A stretch of DNA of 64,000 bases from NCBI RefSeq assembly GCF_014218705.1, contig NZ_JABBJF010000005.1:1-64000 (forward strand), in the 5' to 3' direction. A program made the translations under genes and the position numbers. The stretch is from Kluyvera sichuanensis. Lineage in GTDB: Bacteria > Pseudomonadota > Gammaproteobacteria > Enterobacterales > Enterobacteriaceae. The notes under the pieces are model-generated. The model worked only from the letters and a program-made list of their open reading frames with translations. It did not search any database and was not told the origin of the DNA. This document shows, piece after piece, positions 39,568 through 50,348 of the stretch (within the stretch, counting starts at the first letter, position 1; the number at the start of each line of letters is the position of its first letter).

Positions 39568-40281
39568 TTAACCGCCGAGGTACGCGCTGCGCACCGCTTC
39601 GTTCGCCAGCAGTGCATCACCGGTGTCTTCCAGCACCACGTGGCCGTTTTCCAGCACGTAGCCGCGGTCGGCGAGCTTCAGCGCCTGGTTGGCGTTCTGC
39701 TCGACGAGGAAAATGGTCATGCCCTGCTTACGCAGTTGCTCGATGGTGTCGAAAATCTGCTGGATGATAATCGGGGCCAGCCCCAGAGAAGGCTCATCAA
39801 GCAGCAGCAGGCGCGGCTGGCTCATCAATGCACGGCCAATTGCCAGCATCTGCTGCTCACCGCCGGACATGGTGCCTGCACGCTGAATGCGACGCTCAAG
39901 CAGGCGTGGGAACAGGTCATACACCCACTTGATGCGCTCCTGGAACTGATCGCGGTCGGCGAAGAAGCCGCCCATCGCCAGGTTCTCTTCCACCGTCATG
40001 CGTGAGAAGACGCGGCGCCCTTCCGGAACAATCGCCACCGCTTCACGCATGATTTTCGCCGTCTGCCAGTCGGTAATGTCTTTATCATCAAAGACAATAC
40101 GCCCGCTGGTGGCGCGTGGGTCGCCGCACAATGTGCCGAGCAGCGTGGTTTTTCCTGCGCCGTTGGCGCCAATCAGGGTCACAATTTCCCCCTGATTGAT
40201 ATGCAGGCTGACGTCGTGCAGCGCCTGAATTTTGCCGTAGTGGGCGCTGACTTTATCAAACGATAACATCACTTTATCCAT
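39568..40281 (-). CDS. livF: Branched-chain amino acid ABC transporter ATPase LivF
   Basis: LivF is one of the two ATPases of the LIV-I/LS importer. The start MDKVMLSFDKVSAHYGKIQA gives 237 residues as in E. coli and has GAGGCAG upstream; an earlier ATG that overlaps the livG stop by four bases would add seven residues and cannot be excluded. Walker A GANGAGKTT, signature MSGGEQQMLAIGRA and Walker B LLLLDEPSLGLAP are intact. Confidence 0.96.
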   Translation of the reverse strand: MDKVMLSFDKVSAHYGKIQALHDVSLHINQGEIVTLIGANGAGKTTLLGTLCGDPRATSGRIVFDDKDITDWQTAKIMREAVAIVPEGRRVFSRMTVEENLAMGGFFADRDQFQERIKWVYDLFPRLLERRIQRAGTMSGGEQQMLAIGRALMSQPRLLLLDEPSLGLAPIIIQQIFDTIEQLRKQGMTIFLVEQNANQALKLADRGYVLENGHVVLEDTGDALLANEAVRSAYLGG

Positions 40282-40298
40282 ATTCTGCCTCGCCCCCA

Positions 40299-41066
40299 TC
40301 ATGCTTCACCTAAATAGGCGCGGATCACGTCCGGGTTGTTGCGGATCGCTTCTGGCGTACCGTTCGCCAGCGGCGTCCCCTGATTCACCACGTAGATGCG
40401 ATCGGAAATGCCCATCACCAGCTTCATATCGTGCTCAATCAGCAGGATAGTGGTGTTGTGATGGTTACGCAGCTCGGCAATCAGTTCGTCCAGCTCTTTG
40501 GTCTCTTTCGGGTTAAGACCCGCCGCCGGTTCATCGAGCATCAGGATTTCCGGCTGCGTCACCATGCAGCGGGCAATCTCCAGACGACGCTGGTCACCGT
40601 AGGCCAGGTTGCTGGCCTGACGGTTGGCGTGCTCTAACAGGCCGATACGCTCAAGCCAGGTGGCAGCACGGTCCAGCGCTTCGCTTTGCGCGCGACGGAA
40701 CGACGGGGTTTTCAGCAGGCCGGAGAAGACGCCGGTCTTCAGCTGCTGATGCTGTGCCACCAGCAGGTTTTCAATCACCGTCATTTCGCGGAACAGACGC
40801 ACGTGCTGGAAGGTACGCACCACGCCCATACGGGCAATCTCCTGGCCCGGCAACCCTTCCAGGTGCTGGTCACGTAGCATAATGGTGCCGCCGGTCGGCT
40901 TGTAGAAGCCGGTCAGGCAGTTAAAGACCGTGGTTTTCCCCGCGCCGTTCGGGCCAATCAGGGAGACGATTTCCTGAGGATGCAGTTCCAGGGCGACGTT
41001 GTTAACCGCCAGCAGGCCGCCAAAACGCATCATCAGGCCGTTAACGGATAATAATGGCTGACTCAT
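40299..41066 (-). CDS. livG: Branched-chain amino acid ABC transporter ATPase LivG
   Basis: The 255-residue ATPase has Walker [10 protein letters not shown], the signature region [16 protein letters not shown] in place of a strict LSGGQ, as is typical for LivG, and Walker [16 protein letters not shown]. Its ATG overlaps the livM stop by four bases. Confidence 0.97.
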   Translation of the reverse strand: MSQPLLSVNGLMMRFGGLLAVNNVALELHPQEIVSLIGPNGAGKTTVFNCLTGFYKPTGGTIMLRDQHLEGLPGQEIARMGVVRTFQHVRLFREMTVIENLLVAQHQQLKTGVFSGLLKTPSFRRAQSEALDRAATWLERIGLLEHANRQASNLAYGDQRRLEIARCMVTQPEILMLDEPAAGLNPKETKELDELIAELRNHHNTTILLIEHDMKLVMGISDRIYVVNQGTPLANGTPEAIRNNPDVIRAYLGEA

Positions 41067-42343
41067 GCCTGCTCTCCTTCTTTCGCTTTCCCGCTTTTCA
41101 GCTTGAGCTGCGGACGGGTCATCGGCAGAAGCCCCTGCGGACGCCAGATCATCATCAGAACCATCAAACCACCCAGCATCAGCATGCTGTATTCGTTGAA
41201 GTCACGCATCAGCTCGCGTGACACCACCAGCAGGACAGCGGCGAGAATAACCGCAAACTGTGAGCCCATCCCGCCCAGCACCACAATCGCCAGCACGAAG
41301 GCCGACTCGGCAAAGGTAAAGGATTCCGGGCTGACAAAGCCCTGGCGCGCGGCAAACAGCGTACCGGCAAAACCGGCAAACGCGGCGCTGATGGTAAAGG
41401 CGGTCAGCTTGATACGCGTTGGGCTCAGGCCCAGCGAGCGACAGGCAATTTCATCTTCACGCAGCGCTTCCCACGCACGGCCCAGCGGCATGCGCAGCAG
41501 GCGGTTGATGACAAACAGGCTCAGCACCACCAGCAACAGCGCCACCAGATAAAGGAAGATAACGCGGTCAGACGGGTCGTACTTAACGTTAAAGAAGTTG
41601 CTGAAGGTATCCCAGCCGCCTTCACGGGCGCTGCGGCTGAACTCCAGGCCGAAGAAGGTCGGTTTCGGGATCTGGCTGATACCGTTCGGCCCGCCGGTCA
41701 CTTCGGTGTTGTTAAGCAGCAGGATACGGACGATTTCGCCGAAGCCTAAGGTCACAATCGCCAGATAGTCACCGCGCAGACGCAGCACCGGGAAGCCCAG
41801 CAGGAAGCCCGCCGCCGCCGAGACCAGCCCCGCGATCGGCAGACAGGTCCAGAAGCCGAGACCGTAATAGTGGTTAAGCAGCGCGAAGGTGTAAGCACCG
41901 ATGGCATAGAAGCCACCGTAACCCAGCACCAACAGGCCGGAAAGCCCCACCACCACGTTCAAGCCAAGGCCGAGGATGATGTAAATCATGGTCAGGGTGG
42001 CAATATCAACCGTGCCACGTGAAACCATAAACGGCCACGCTACGGCGATCACCAGCAGCGCGACCAGGAACAGCTTCTGTTTGACCGTCGAGCCGTCAAT
42101 GGCAGGCAGAATAAACTTCGGCCCGGAGACGCTTTTCAGCCCTTTCTGGAATAACGGGCGCAGCATCTGGAAGAAAAAGACCACCGCGGTGCCGATAAAG
42201 ATCCACTGCCAGCGGATATCCGCGGCGCTGCCGACCACCAGTTTGGTACCGTCGAGCTGTAACTGAACGCCCATAAAGACGCCGGCCAGGACAAAGAACA
42301 TCGCCGCCGACAGCAGCGCCATCGCAAATTGCATCGGTTTCAT
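41063..42343 (-). CDS. livM: Branched-chain amino acid ABC transporter permease LivM
   Basis: The 426-residue permease has about ten membrane helices and an N-terminal extension typical of enteric LivM. The conserved loop [23 protein letters not shown] couples to the ATPases. Its ATG overlaps the livH stop by four bases. Confidence 0.97.
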   Translation of the reverse strand: MKPMQFAMALLSAAMFFVLAGVFMGVQLQLDGTKLVVGSAADIRWQWIFIGTAVVFFFQMLRPLFQKGLKSVSGPKFILPAIDGSTVKQKLFLVALLVIAVAWPFMVSRGTVDIATLTMIYIILGLGLNVVVGLSGLLVLGYGGFYAIGAYTFALLNHYYGLGFWTCLPIAGLVSAAAGFLLGFPVLRLRGDYLAIVTLGFGEIVRILLLNNTEVTGGPNGISQIPKPTFFGLEFSRSAREGGWDTFSNFFNVKYDPSDRVIFLYLVALLLVVLSLFVINRLLRMPLGRAWEALREDEIACRSLGLSPTRIKLTAFTISAAFAGFAGTLFAARQGFVSPESFTFAESAFVLAIVVLGGMGSQFAVILAAVLLVVSRELMRDFNEYSMLMLGGLMVLMMIWRPQGLLPMTRPQLKLKSGKAKEGEQA

Positions 42344-43266
42344 ACTTTCTCTACCTCCGGGCGGCCCAGGATACCGGTCGGCATCACCAGCAGCACCACG
42401 ATCAGCAGCGCGAACGACACAACGTCTTTATATTCGGTGCTCAGATACGCGGAGGACAGCGCTTCCGCGATGCCGAGAATCAGCCCACCAATCATCGCCC
42501 CTGGAATACTGCCGATACCGCCCAGAACCGCCGCGGTGAAGGCTTTCATCCCGGCCATAAAGCCGATATACGGGTTGATAACGCCGTAGAACTGACCCAG
42601 CAGCACGCCCGCCACCGCCGCCATCGCTGCGCCAATGACAAACGTCAGGGCAATCACGCGGTCGGTGTTAATGCCGAGCAGGCTCGCCATTTTCAGGTCC
42701 TCCGCGCAGGCGCGACAGGCGCGGCCCATGCGGGAGTAGCGAATAAACAGCGTCAGCGCCAGCATGGCAACGAAGGTCACAATCCAGATAACCAGCTGCA
42801 TGGTAGTGATGGACGCGGAGAAGTTTTCGCTGCTGCCGACAATCCACTGGCCGTTAAACAGACTTGGCAGCGCGATATCGCGCGAGCCTTCGGTCAGACT
42901 GACGTAGTTTTGCAGGAAGATGGACATCCCGATGGCGGAGATCAGCGCAATCAGACGCTTGGAGCTGCGCACCGGGCGGTAGGCCACCCGTTCGATGCTC
43001 CAGCCGTAGGCGCTGGCAATCACAATCGCCCCGATGAAGCCAGCAGCCACCAGAAGCCAGCCGGTGTCGATGCCCATCATCATTAATGCGGCGATAATCA
43101 TAAAGGAGACATAACTACCGATCATGTACACCTCGCCGTGGGCGAAGTTGATCATGCCGATAATCCCGTACACCATGGTGTAACCGATGGCGATCAGTGC
43201 ATAGGTGCTTCCCAGCGTAACGCCGTTAAACATCTGCTGCACAAAGTAGAGAACCTGCTCTGACAT
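42340..43266 (-). CDS. livH: Branched-chain amino acid ABC transporter permease LivH
   Basis: The 308-residue permease has about eight helices and the conserved [20 protein letters not shown] coupling loop. It follows livK after a 54-bp spacer that contains a strong hairpin. Confidence 0.97.
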   Translation of the reverse strand: MSEQVLYFVQQMFNGVTLGSTYALIAIGYTMVYGIIGMINFAHGEVYMIGSYVSFMIIAALMMMGIDTGWLLVAAGFIGAIVIASAYGWSIERVAYRPVRSSKRLIALISAIGMSIFLQNYVSLTEGSRDIALPSLFNGQWIVGSSENFSASITTMQLVIWIVTFVAMLALTLFIRYSRMGRACRACAEDLKMASLLGINTDRVIALTFVIGAAMAAVAGVLLGQFYGVINPYIGFMAGMKAFTAAVLGGIGSIPGAMIGGLILGIAEALSSAYLSTEYKDVVSFALLIVVLLVMPTGILGRPEVEKV

Positions 43267-43283
43267 AAATTAGCCTTTTGCTA

Positions 43284-43310
43284 CCCCTGCGGGTCTACGC
43301 CCGCCAGGGG
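43284..43310 (-). other. Hairpin between livK and livH
   Basis: CCCCTGGCGGGC and the facing ACCCGCAGGGG form a stable stem with small bulge on the operon strand, with no T-run. It probably protects the livK 3' end or partly stops transcription so that the binding protein exceeds the membrane subunits. Confidence 0.6.
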
Positions 43311-43320
43311 GGAATGAAGG

Positions 43321-44430
43321 TTACTTCGCCACGGTGGATGAGCCGTCGGCATGCCACTGGAAGACCCCAAATTCAAATCCTTTCAGATCGCCTTTGTCAT
43401 CCCAGCTCAGCGGCCCAATCACGGTTTTCGCACCGTTTGCTTTTAAGTCTTTAATCAGCGCCTGAGGGTCATCGCTACCGGTACGTTCCATGGCGGTTGC
43501 CAGAGACTGCACAGCAGCGTAGGTGATCCACACGTACGGACCGGTTGGATCTTTCTTCTGCGCTTTCAGGGCATCGACGATAGCGCCGTTTGCCGGATCC
43601 TGGTCATAGCGTTTTGGCATGGTAACCAGCATGCCTTCCGCTGCTTTACCGGCGATATTCGACAGTGAAGCGTTACCCACGCCTTCCGGCCCCATAAACT
43701 GCGTTTTCAGGCCAACCGCGCGCGCCTGGCGCAGCATCTGCCCCATTTCCGGGTAGTAGCCGCCGTAGTAAACGAAGTCGATGTTCTCTTTTTGCAGACG
43801 GGCAATCAGCGCGGAGAAGTCTTTTTCACCGGCAGTAATTCCGTCGAAGAAGACGATATTGGCTTTGCCCGCTTTCAGCCCGTCCTGAACGGAACGCGCC
43901 AGACCTTCACCGTACTGCTGCTTGTCGTGAATGATAGCGATGCGCTGTGGCTTCACTTTATTCAGGATGTAGTTTGCCGCGGTTGGGCCCTGAGAGGAGT
44001 CCAGACCAGCGGTACGCATGATGTAGTGGTAGCCACGCTGGGTCAGCTCTGGGTTAGTCGCACCCGGGGAGATCATCAGAATGCCTTCGTCTTCATAAAT
44101 GTCAGACGCAGGCTGCGTGGAGGAAGAGCAGAGGTGGCCAATCACGTATTTGATGCCGTCATTAACGATTTTGTTCGCGACCGCCACCGCTTGTTTCGGA
44201 TCACAGGCATCGTCGTATTCAACGCCGACCAGCTTGTCACCCTTAATGCCACCTTTGGCATTGATGTCTTTAATGGCCTGGCGCGCGCCGTTGAACTCCA
44301 TGTCGCCCCACTGGGCAACCGGGCCGGACATCGCACCGACAACCGCTACCTTAATATCGTCTGCCATCGCCGCGTGAGACATAGCCAGCGCGATCATCCC
44401 TGCGATTACTGTTTTTGTATTCCTTTTCAT
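43321..44430 (-). CDS. livK: Periplasmic leucine-specific binding protein
   Basis: LivK delivers leucine to LivHMGF. The 369-residue precursor has a 23-residue signal peptide ([15 protein letters not shown]) followed by a type-I periplasmic binding fold. It is a close paralogue of LivJ about 1 kb away. LivK rather than LivJ is assigned because it heads the livKHMGF operon and has the LivK-type C-terminus (ADGSSTVAK). Confidence 0.96.
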   Translation of the reverse strand: MKRNTKTVIAGMIALAMSHAAMADDIKVAVVGAMSGPVAQWGDMEFNGARQAIKDINAKGGIKGDKLVGVEYDDACDPKQAVAVANKIVNDGIKYVIGHLCSSSTQPASDIYEDEGILMISPGATNPELTQRGYHYIMRTAGLDSSQGPTAANYILNKVKPQRIAIIHDKQQYGEGLARSVQDGLKAGKANIVFFDGITAGEKDFSALIARLQKENIDFVYYGGYYPEMGQMLRQARAVGLKTQFMGPEGVGNASLSNIAGKAAEGMLVTMPKRYDQDPANGAIVDALKAQKKDPTGPYVWITYAAVQSLATAMERTGSDDPQALIKDLKANGAKTVIGPLSWDDKGDLKGFEFGVFQWHADGSSTVAK

Positions 44431-44874
44431 ACTTCGGGATCCCCATTCGTGATGTCGTATTTACACGTCGTGGCGTGCATATATTTTGTTGTGTGGTGGT
44501 TAAAAAGCATTCTGTACTTTTAATATACAACGCTACTTTTGCCATTATCTTTAATGAGTTAGCGCAGCTTTTTGGCTAAAAACAGACTAAATTCTCTATT
44601 TTTCAGTCTATTAAGAAAAGATAATATTCTGATTTTCACCATAGATAAACAAAAAAAAGCCCGAACGGCAGCATAAAATAACGACACAATAAGCCGAATA
44701 AAACGCTGGTTTTCAGGTTAAAGTTCTGACTATTTTTCGATCCATGATGTTTCAAACTGTCTGCATGGATATCGAAAAATTAATCCCCTACTGAACAAGC
44801 CAAAAAAGAGAAAGCGTCCGGCAGAATAAATTGAGTACACTGGCCACCATTTTCGAGATTTGAGCAAACTGCCC
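44431..44874. other. A+T-rich livK-panM divergent spacer (444 bp, no gene)
   Basis: This region separates the divergent livK and panM genes and must hold the livK promoter. It is markedly A+T-rich. An imperfect AGACT/AGTCT inverted repeat lies near the middle. No convincing operator, RNA gene or small open frame was identified; Lrp control of livK is known in E. coli but the sites are not clear by eye. Confidence 0.6.
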
Positions 44875-45258
44875 ATGAAGCTGACCATCATTCGTTTAGA
44901 CACCTTTAGCGATCAGGACCGCATCTGCCTCGGTAAGATCTGGCCCGCTCAGCCCCCCAACGAACAGCACCTTGATGAGAACCACCGCCTGTATGCCGCC
45001 CGTTTTAACGAACGCCTGCTGGCAGCGGTAAAGGTGACGATCAACGGTAGCCAGGGGACGCTTAACAGTCTGTGCGTACGCGAAGTCACCCGCCGTCGCG
45101 GCGTGGGGCAGTATCTGGTCGAAGAGGTGATGCACGATAACCCGCAGGTCAGCCGCTGGACGCTGAGCAAAGCCGGCGTGGAAGAGAGCCTGGAAACGGC
45201 CGCATTTGCCAAAGCGATGGGCTTTACGGTGCATGCTGAGGGCTGGGTTCGAGGGTAA
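44875..45258 (+). CDS. panM: PanD maturation factor (GNAT-like)
   Basis: PanM (YhhK) promotes self-cleavage of pro-PanD into active aspartate decarboxylase and responds to CoA, so it adjusts beta-alanine and pantothenate synthesis. The start MKLTIIRLDTFSDQDRICLG gives 127 residues, as in E. coli; an upstream TTG is less likely. The motif VREVTRRRGVGQYLVEEV binds acetyl-CoA. The C-terminal third is more divergent than the rest. Confidence 0.93.
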   Translation: MKLTIIRLDTFSDQDRICLGKIWPAQPPNEQHLDENHRLYAARFNERLLAAVKVTINGSQGTLNSLCVREVTRRRGVGQYLVEEVMHDNPQVSRWTLSKAGVEESLETAAFAKAMGFTVHAEGWVRG

Positions 45259-45264
45259 TGCCGA

Positions 45265-45333
45265 TCCCGGCGTCGGCTAACGCCTCGGCCGGGCTACATC
45301 ATAGTAGTCCGGCCGAGCGTAGCGACGCCGGGG
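45265..45333. repeat. REP-like palindrome pair between panM and livJ
   Basis: GGCGTCGGCTAACGCCTCGG with CCGGGCTAC faces GTCCGGCCGAGCGTAGCGAC across ATCATAGTA. It lies between the convergent ends of panM and livJ. Confidence 0.72.
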
Positions 45334-45347
45334 CAGCGCCGAACGAA

Positions 45348-46451
45348 TTACTTCGCGTCGGTCGCCGTACCGTTCGCGTGCCAGTTAAAGATGCCGAATT
45401 CGAAGCCTTTCAGGTCACCTTTCTCATCCCACGACAGCGGACCCATCACGGTATCCACGGTATTGGCTTTCAGGTATTTTGCGATCTCAGCCGGGTCGTC
45501 AGAATGGTTCAGGCCCGCCTGCAGAGACTGCAGCGCAGCATAGGTGGTCCATACGAACGCACCGCTTGGATCTTCTTTCTTCGCTTTGATCGCGTCTACG
45601 ATAGGTTTGTTCGCCGGAACCTGGTCGTAGTTCTTAGGCTTAGTCACCAGCAGACCTTCCGCAGAATCACCCGCAATGTTAGACAGTGAAACGTTCGCTA
45701 CGCCTTCCGGCCCCATGAACTGGGTTTTCAGGCCAGCAGCACGCGCCTGACGCAGGATCTGGCCCATTTCCGGGTGATAGCCGCCAAAGTAAACAAAGTC
45801 GATGTTCTCTTTCTTCAGACGCGCCACCAGGGTGGAGAAGTCTTTCTCACCGGCAGTGATACCGTCGAAGAAGACCACGTTCGCGCCGCCTTTCTTCAGA
45901 CCGTCCTGCACTGCACGTGCCAGACCTTCACCGTACTGCTGCTTATCGTGAACGACCGCGATGCGCTGTGGTTTCACTTTCTCGAGGATATATTTCGCCG
46001 CGGTTGGGCCCTGATCGGAGTCCAGACCGGTGGTACGCAGAATCAGTTTATAGCCACGCGCGGTCAGCTCAGGCGCGGTCGCCGCTGGGGTGATCATCAA
46101 AATACCTTCGTCTTCATAGATGTCAGACGCAGGCTGTGTAGAGGAGGAGCAGAGGTGACCGATAACGTATTTGATCCCGTCATTCACCACTTTGTTCGCT
46201 ACCGCAACCGCTTGTTTCGGGTCACAGGCGTCATCGTATTTTACGATTTCCAGCTTATTGCCCTTGATACCGCCCTTGGCGTTAATGTCGGCAACTGCCT
46301 GAGTTGCACCGCTGAACTCCTGGTCACCGTACTGCGCAACCGGGCCGGACATCGCGCCAACAACAGCAACTTTAATATTTTCTGCTAATGCCATATTGCT
46401 GAATGCCAGCGCAATACATCCTGCCAGTAACGCTTTACCCTTCATTTTCAT
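45348..46451 (-). CDS. livJ: Periplasmic Leu/Ile/Val-binding protein
   Basis: LivJ delivers leucine, isoleucine and valine to LivHMGF. The start [20 protein letters not shown] gives 367 residues like E. coli; GGGGA lies eight bases upstream. A 23-residue signal peptide ([11 protein letters not shown]) precedes a type-I binding fold with the cysteine pair YDDACDPK and IGHLCSS. It is transcribed separately from livK. Confidence 0.96.
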   Translation of the reverse strand: MKMKGKALLAGCIALAFSNMALAENIKVAVVGAMSGPVAQYGDQEFSGATQAVADINAKGGIKGNKLEIVKYDDACDPKQAVAVANKVVNDGIKYVIGHLCSSSTQPASDIYEDEGILMITPAATAPELTARGYKLILRTTGLDSDQGPTAAKYILEKVKPQRIAVVHDKQQYGEGLARAVQDGLKKGGANVVFFDGITAGEKDFSTLVARLKKENIDFVYFGGYHPEMGQILRQARAAGLKTQFMGPEGVANVSLSNIAGDSAEGLLVTKPKNYDQVPANKPIVDAIKAKKEDPSGAFVWTTYAALQSLQAGLNHSDDPAEIAKYLKANTVDTVMGPLSWDEKGDLKGFEFGIFNWHANGTATDAK

Positions 46452-46655
46452 CCTGAGGTTCCCCATTGTTATGGTTGTTGCATTTGTTGTGATGTTGTTA
46501 TTTAGCACATTATTCTTATATCACCTGTATGGTAAGTATAAGATATTAATATTGAGGGAGGCTGACCGTGCTTTTTCAGCATACTCTGCTAAAACATACC
46601 CCATTTTTGTGGAATTGAAACGTTAATTTTGACGGATTTGTAACGCAAAAATGAC

Positions 46656-46682
46656 AAAAAAAAGCCACTCATCGGAGTGGCT
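46656..46682 (-). terminator. Terminator downstream of the aminotransferase gene
   Basis: AGCCACTC-CGAT-GAGTGGCT followed by an eight-T run is read on the reverse strand. It lies about 55 bp after the aminotransferase stop and upstream of the livJ promoter. Confidence 0.9.
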
Positions 46683-46694
46683 TGGGTGTTGGGT

Positions 46695-46722
46695 ACATCC
46701 CCGGCGGCGCTTTGCCTGGCCG
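46695..46722. repeat. Single REP-like unit
   Basis: CATCCCCGGCGGCGCTTTGC followed by CTGGCCGGGAAG matches one half of the REP-like pairs seen after zntA and yhhS. The partner arm is missing or degenerate. Confidence 0.5.
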
Positions 46723-46735
46723 GGAAGGGCACGCT

Positions 46736-48001
46736 CTATTCAGATATCGCCCGACGAATCACCTCCAGCGCCTGCTGGAACTGTTTCTCAGGGATGGTGA
46801 GCGGGTACAAGAAGCGAATGACGTTACCGTACACGCCGCAACTCAGCAGCAGCACCCCTTCCGCCAGTGCACGATCCTGCACCAGTTTGGTCAATTCCGG
46901 CGACGGCTCTCCGGTTTGCGGGTTCACAAACTCTACGGCAACCATCGACCCCACGCCGCGCACGTCAGCAATCGCCGGGCAGCTTTCGCGTAATTTATTA
47001 AGTACTTCAATCAGATGCTGGCCCAGATGGTTGGCGCGAGTGCAAAGCGCCTCTTCCTCAATGACATCCAGCACCGCATGCGCGGCAGCAATCGCCAGCG
47101 GGTTCCCCGCATAAGTGCCACCAAGGCCGCCGGGTGCCGGGGCATCCATCACCTCGGCACGCCCCGCGACGCCAGAGAGCGGAAAACCGCCCGCCAGGCT
47201 TTTTGCCATGGTGATAAGGTCAGGCTTCACGCTGTAGTGCTCCATGGCAAACAGCTTGCCGGTACGGGCAAAGCCGGTCTGCACTTCGTCGGCAATCAGC
47301 AAAATACCGTGGGTATCGCAAAGCTGGCGCAACGCCTGCATAAAATCAGCAGGGGCAACATTAAAGCCACCTTCGCCCTGCACTGGTTCAATGATAATCG
47401 CCGCCACCTGATCCGGGGCGATATCGGCTTTGAAAATATGAGTCAGGCTTTTGAGCGCCATCTCGGTGGTCACACCGTGCGCGGCATTTGGATAGAGACC
47501 GTGATACACCGAACCAGGGAACGGGCCGAAGCCGATTTTGTACGGTGCGACTTTGCCGGTCAGCGCCATGGTCATAAACGTACGACCATGGAAGCCACCG
47601 CCGAAGGTAATCAGTCCCGGACGTTTGGTATAGGCGCGGGCAATTTTCACCGCGTTCTCAACCGCTTCCGCCCCAGTGCTGAAAAACGCCGTTTTGGCGT
47701 TTCCGGCAATAGGCGCGGCGGCATTAATACGTTCTGCTAATGATACATAGCTTTCATAGGGGACTATCTGATAGGCGGTGTGGGTAAAAGCCTGCAGTTG
47801 GTTTTCAACGGCGGCCATCACCTGAGGATGGCGATGTCCGGTATTCAGCACCGCAATGCCCGCAGCAAAGTCGATGTATTCGTTACCTTCAATATCCCAC
47901 AGCGTGGCGTTCTCAGCGCGCTCCGCGTAGAAGCCGCACATCACGCCCACACCGCGCGGCGTGGCCTGTAAACGCCGATGATTCAGTGACTCGTTACTCA
48001 C
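46736..48001 (-). CDS. PuuE/GabT-like class III 4-aminobutyrate aminotransferase
   Basis: The 421-residue PLP enzyme aligns from memory nearly end to end with E. coli PuuE (RRLQATPRGVGVMC, FAAGIAVLNTGHRHP). Conserved elements are FFSTGAEAVENAVKIARAYT with the phosphate-binding loop, IIIEPVQGEGG, IADEVQTGFARTGK, and the Schiff-base lysine Lys267 in LITMAKSLAGG. It probably moves an amino group from 4-aminobutyrate or a similar omega-amine to 2-oxoglutarate. It is isolated from the puu and gab genes and sits between livJ and rpoH, where E. coli K-12 has no such gene, so its true substrate is open. Confidence 0.88.
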   Translation of the reverse strand: MSNESLNHRRLQATPRGVGVMCGFYAERAENATLWDIEGNEYIDFAAGIAVLNTGHRHPQVMAAVENQLQAFTHTAYQIVPYESYVSLAERINAAAPIAGNAKTAFFSTGAEAVENAVKIARAYTKRPGLITFGGGFHGRTFMTMALTGKVAPYKIGFGPFPGSVYHGLYPNAAHGVTTEMALKSLTHIFKADIAPDQVAAIIIEPVQGEGGFNVAPADFMQALRQLCDTHGILLIADEVQTGFARTGKLFAMEHYSVKPDLITMAKSLAGGFPLSGVAGRAEVMDAPAPGGLGGTYAGNPLAIAAAHAVLDVIEEEALCTRANHLGQHLIEVLNKLRESCPAIADVRGVGSMVAVEFVNPQTGEPSPELTKLVQDRALAEGVLLLSCGVYGNVIRFLYPLTIPEKQFQQALEVIRRAISE

Positions 48002-48116
48002 GGTAAACCCCCTGCCGTTGAAATGACGAAAAGTCTATTCAGTCTTTGCCATCGCCTGCATTAACGCCAGCGGCAAACGTGAAATAAGCAGAGGAAAGCG
48101 TGATGACGGGGAGCAG

Positions 48117-48150
48117 AAAAACAAAACCCCCGGATGGGCATCCAGGGGTT
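48117..48150 (-). terminator. Terminator of rpoH
   Basis: AACCCCTGGATG and CATCCGGGGGTT form the stem on the rpoH strand, followed by TTTGTTTTT. It lies about 25 bp after the rpoH stop. Confidence 0.88.
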
Positions 48151-48177
48151 ATCGGGGTCACGCGTTAACTGACGTTA

Positions 48178-49032
48178 TCAGGCTTCGATAGCCGCACGCA
48201 GTTTTTTCATCGCGTTCTTTTCAAGCTGACGTACACGCTCGGCGGATACGCCGTAACGGTCGGCCAGTTCCTGCAGCGTAGACTTGTTGTCTTCGTCCAG
48301 CCAGCGGGCGCGAATGATGTCCTGGCTACGTTCGTCCAGGCCCTGCATTGCGTCGGTCAGCTTATTCGCTGCCTGCTCTTCCCAGTTATCATCTTCGATG
48401 CCGTCGGCAAAGTTGGACGATTTATCCTGCAGATAGAGCACCGGAGCAACCGAGTGGCTTTCAGACTCATCGTCTGAGGACATATCAAACGCCATGTCCT
48501 GCGCCGCCATACGGGATTCCATCTCGCGAACGTCTTTGCTGGAAACGCCCAGCTCGCGGGCAACCATTTCTACTTCATCCTGATTGAACCAGCCCAGACG
48601 CTGCTTGGTTTTACGCAGGTTGAAGAACAGCTTACGCTGCGCTTTGGTGGTCGCGACTTTAACGATACGCCAGTTACGCAGTACGTATTCGTGAATTTCC
48701 GCTTTGATCCAATGCACCGCAAAGGAGACCAGGCGTACGCCCACTTCTGGGTTAAAACGACGTACAGCTTTCATCAGGCCGATGTTGCCTTCCTGAATCA
48801 AGTCCGCCTGCGGCAGGCCATAGCCCGAGTAATTACGAGCAATATGAACAACAAAGCGCAGGTGAGACAGGATCAGCGTTTTAGCTGCTTCCAGATCGCC
48901 CTGGTAATGCAGCCGTTCAGCAAGCGCCTTTTCTTCATCAGCCGTCAACATCGGCCATGCGTTCGCAGCCCGGATATAAGATTCCAGGTTACCAACAGGG
49001 GCTAACGCTAAATTTTGCATTTCTTTGGTCAT
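48178..49032 (-). CDS. rpoH: Heat-shock sigma factor sigma-32
   Basis: RpoH directs RNA polymerase to heat-shock promoters. The 284-residue protein has sigma region 2 ([35 protein letters not shown]), the RpoH box [15 protein letters not shown] at about residues 132-146, and region 4 ending [20 protein letters not shown]. Translation in E. coli is controlled by an RNA thermometer that includes the 5' coding region; equivalent pairing was not traced here. Confidence 0.98.
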   Translation of the reverse strand: MTKEMQNLALAPVGNLESYIRAANAWPMLTADEEKALAERLHYQGDLEAAKTLILSHLRFVVHIARNYSGYGLPQADLIQEGNIGLMKAVRRFNPEVGVRLVSFAVHWIKAEIHEYVLRNWRIVKVATTKAQRKLFFNLRKTKQRLGWFNQDEVEMVARELGVSSKDVREMESRMAAQDMAFDMSSDDESESHSVAPVLYLQDKSSNFADGIEDDNWEEQAANKLTDAMQGLDERSQDIIRARWLDEDNKSTLQELADRYGVSAERVRQLEKNAMKKLRAAIEA

Positions 49033-49289
49033 TCAAATCCTCTCAATTCACTTCATACTGGCGGCGGCTTGTCCCCGAAGGCAACAAACATGCCAAGCTC
49101 TATGAGCAACGAGAATATCATCCGCTCTTTTATCAGACAGTGAGTTTATCCACAAGTTCAATGCAACAGTGTGAATAAATTACGCACAAAATGTGACACG
49201 CGATAGGCCGCGAGGGCAGAAAGATGGGGTTTAAAACGCATCCCCTGCGGACGGAAGTCGTCGCAGGGGAAGAGTATAACAGAACTTTT

Positions 49290-50348
49290 TTAATCGGGAG
49301 TAAAGTGGCGTAAATGTTGTACCGTGGCAAGCCAGGCTGCCACCCAACCGATCATCGAGCTAACCAGCAGCAACAGCAGGCACTCGTCAAATGACAGGCC
49401 GCTCAGCTCAAACTGGGTACCGAAAACACGCGCCACTTCGGTGACCGCCGACGACAGTCGCATCACCAGAATTTCCGACAGGATCAGCGACAGGAACGCG
49501 CCGGAGAAGCCCAGCAGCGCACCACCGTAAAGGAACGGACGCAGGATAAACCCGTCGGTTGCCCCAATCAGCTTCTGCACGTTGATGGTATCACGGCGCG
49601 CAAAGATGCTCAGACGCACGCTGTTACCGATGACGAGGAACACCGCCGCCACCATCAGCACGCCGATCATCGCCGACACGCGGCCCACCAGCCCGGTAAT
49701 GGAAGCCAGACGCGCAAACCAGCTGTCATCCATGCGCACTTCGTTAACGCCCTGAATCTGCGCTACGCGGTCACGCAGCGTGTTCAGCGCATCGGTGGTC
49801 TGGAAGTCGATTTTCGGGATAACGACCGCCACCGCAGGCAGCGGGTTCTCTTCCAGCATATCCAGCGCGCCGCCAAAGCCCGACCAGTTGCGGAATTCAC
49901 CCAGCGCTTCGTCGCGGGAGAGGTAGTTCACCTTGTCCACGCCCTGCTCAGCCTGCAGTTGACCCACCACTTTCGCCGCCGCATCGTCATCCAGCGTTTT
50001 CTCCAGATAGACGGTGATCTGCGGAGAGGGGTAGTACTGCGAAGCCGCCGTGTTGACGTTCTTGTAGACCATATAGCAGACGCTTGGCAGCGTCAGGGAG
50101 ATGGCGATCACCATCACCGTCAGGAAGGTCGCCAGCGGCTTGCTTTTCAGATCCTGCAGCGCGCCCTGCCAGGCATAACGCACCTGCTCATTGAAGACGT
50201 TGGTTTTACGCGAGTTCGGTTTCGGCGCCGGTTTACCCCGCTTCGGCGTATTGCGCCCGCCGTCACCCGATGAGGAGACCGATTTACGCAAGCGGTCGAG
50301 TCGCCCGCCGAACTGGCGAATTTGGTTGATTGCGTCGCGCTTATTCAC
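49290..50348 (-). CDS. ftsX: Cell-division ABC-transporter-like membrane subunit
   Basis: FtsX with FtsE regulates periplasmic amidase activation (via EnvC) at the divisome. The start is a GTG encoding [20 protein letters not shown], which gives 352 residues as in E. coli and overlaps the ftsE end by eight bases. A long cytoplasmic N-terminus precedes the first helix ([19 protein letters not shown]), then a large periplasmic loop and three more helices. Confidence 0.96.
   Translation of the reverse strand: MNKRDAINQIRQFGGRLDRLRKSVSSSGDGGRNTPKRGKPAPKPNSRKTNVFNEQVRYAWQGALQDLKSKPLATFLTVMVIAISLTLPSVCYMVYKNVNTAASQYYPSPQITVYLEKTLDDDAAAKVVGQLQAEQGVDKVNYLSRDEALGEFRNWSGFGGALDMLEENPLPAVAVVIPKIDFQTTDALNTLRDRVAQIQGVNEVRMDDSWFARLASITGLVGRVSAMIGVLMVAAVFLVIGNSVRLSIFARRDTINVQKLIGATDGFILRPFLYGGALLGFSGAFLSLILSEILVMRLSSAVTEVARVFGTQFELSGLSFDECLLLLLVSSMIGWVAAWLATVQHLRHFTPD

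Noticed and set aside
44431-44874. An unannotated small RNA in the livK-panM spacer
   Set aside because: The region is A+T-rich with only weak inverted repeats and no stem followed by a T-run on either strand.
46396-46626. Short open frame upstream of livJ on the plus strand (76 codons, hydrophobic)
   Set aside because: It is antisense to the livJ signal peptide, which explains the hydrophobic stretch; no ribosome-binding site or known relative was recognised.
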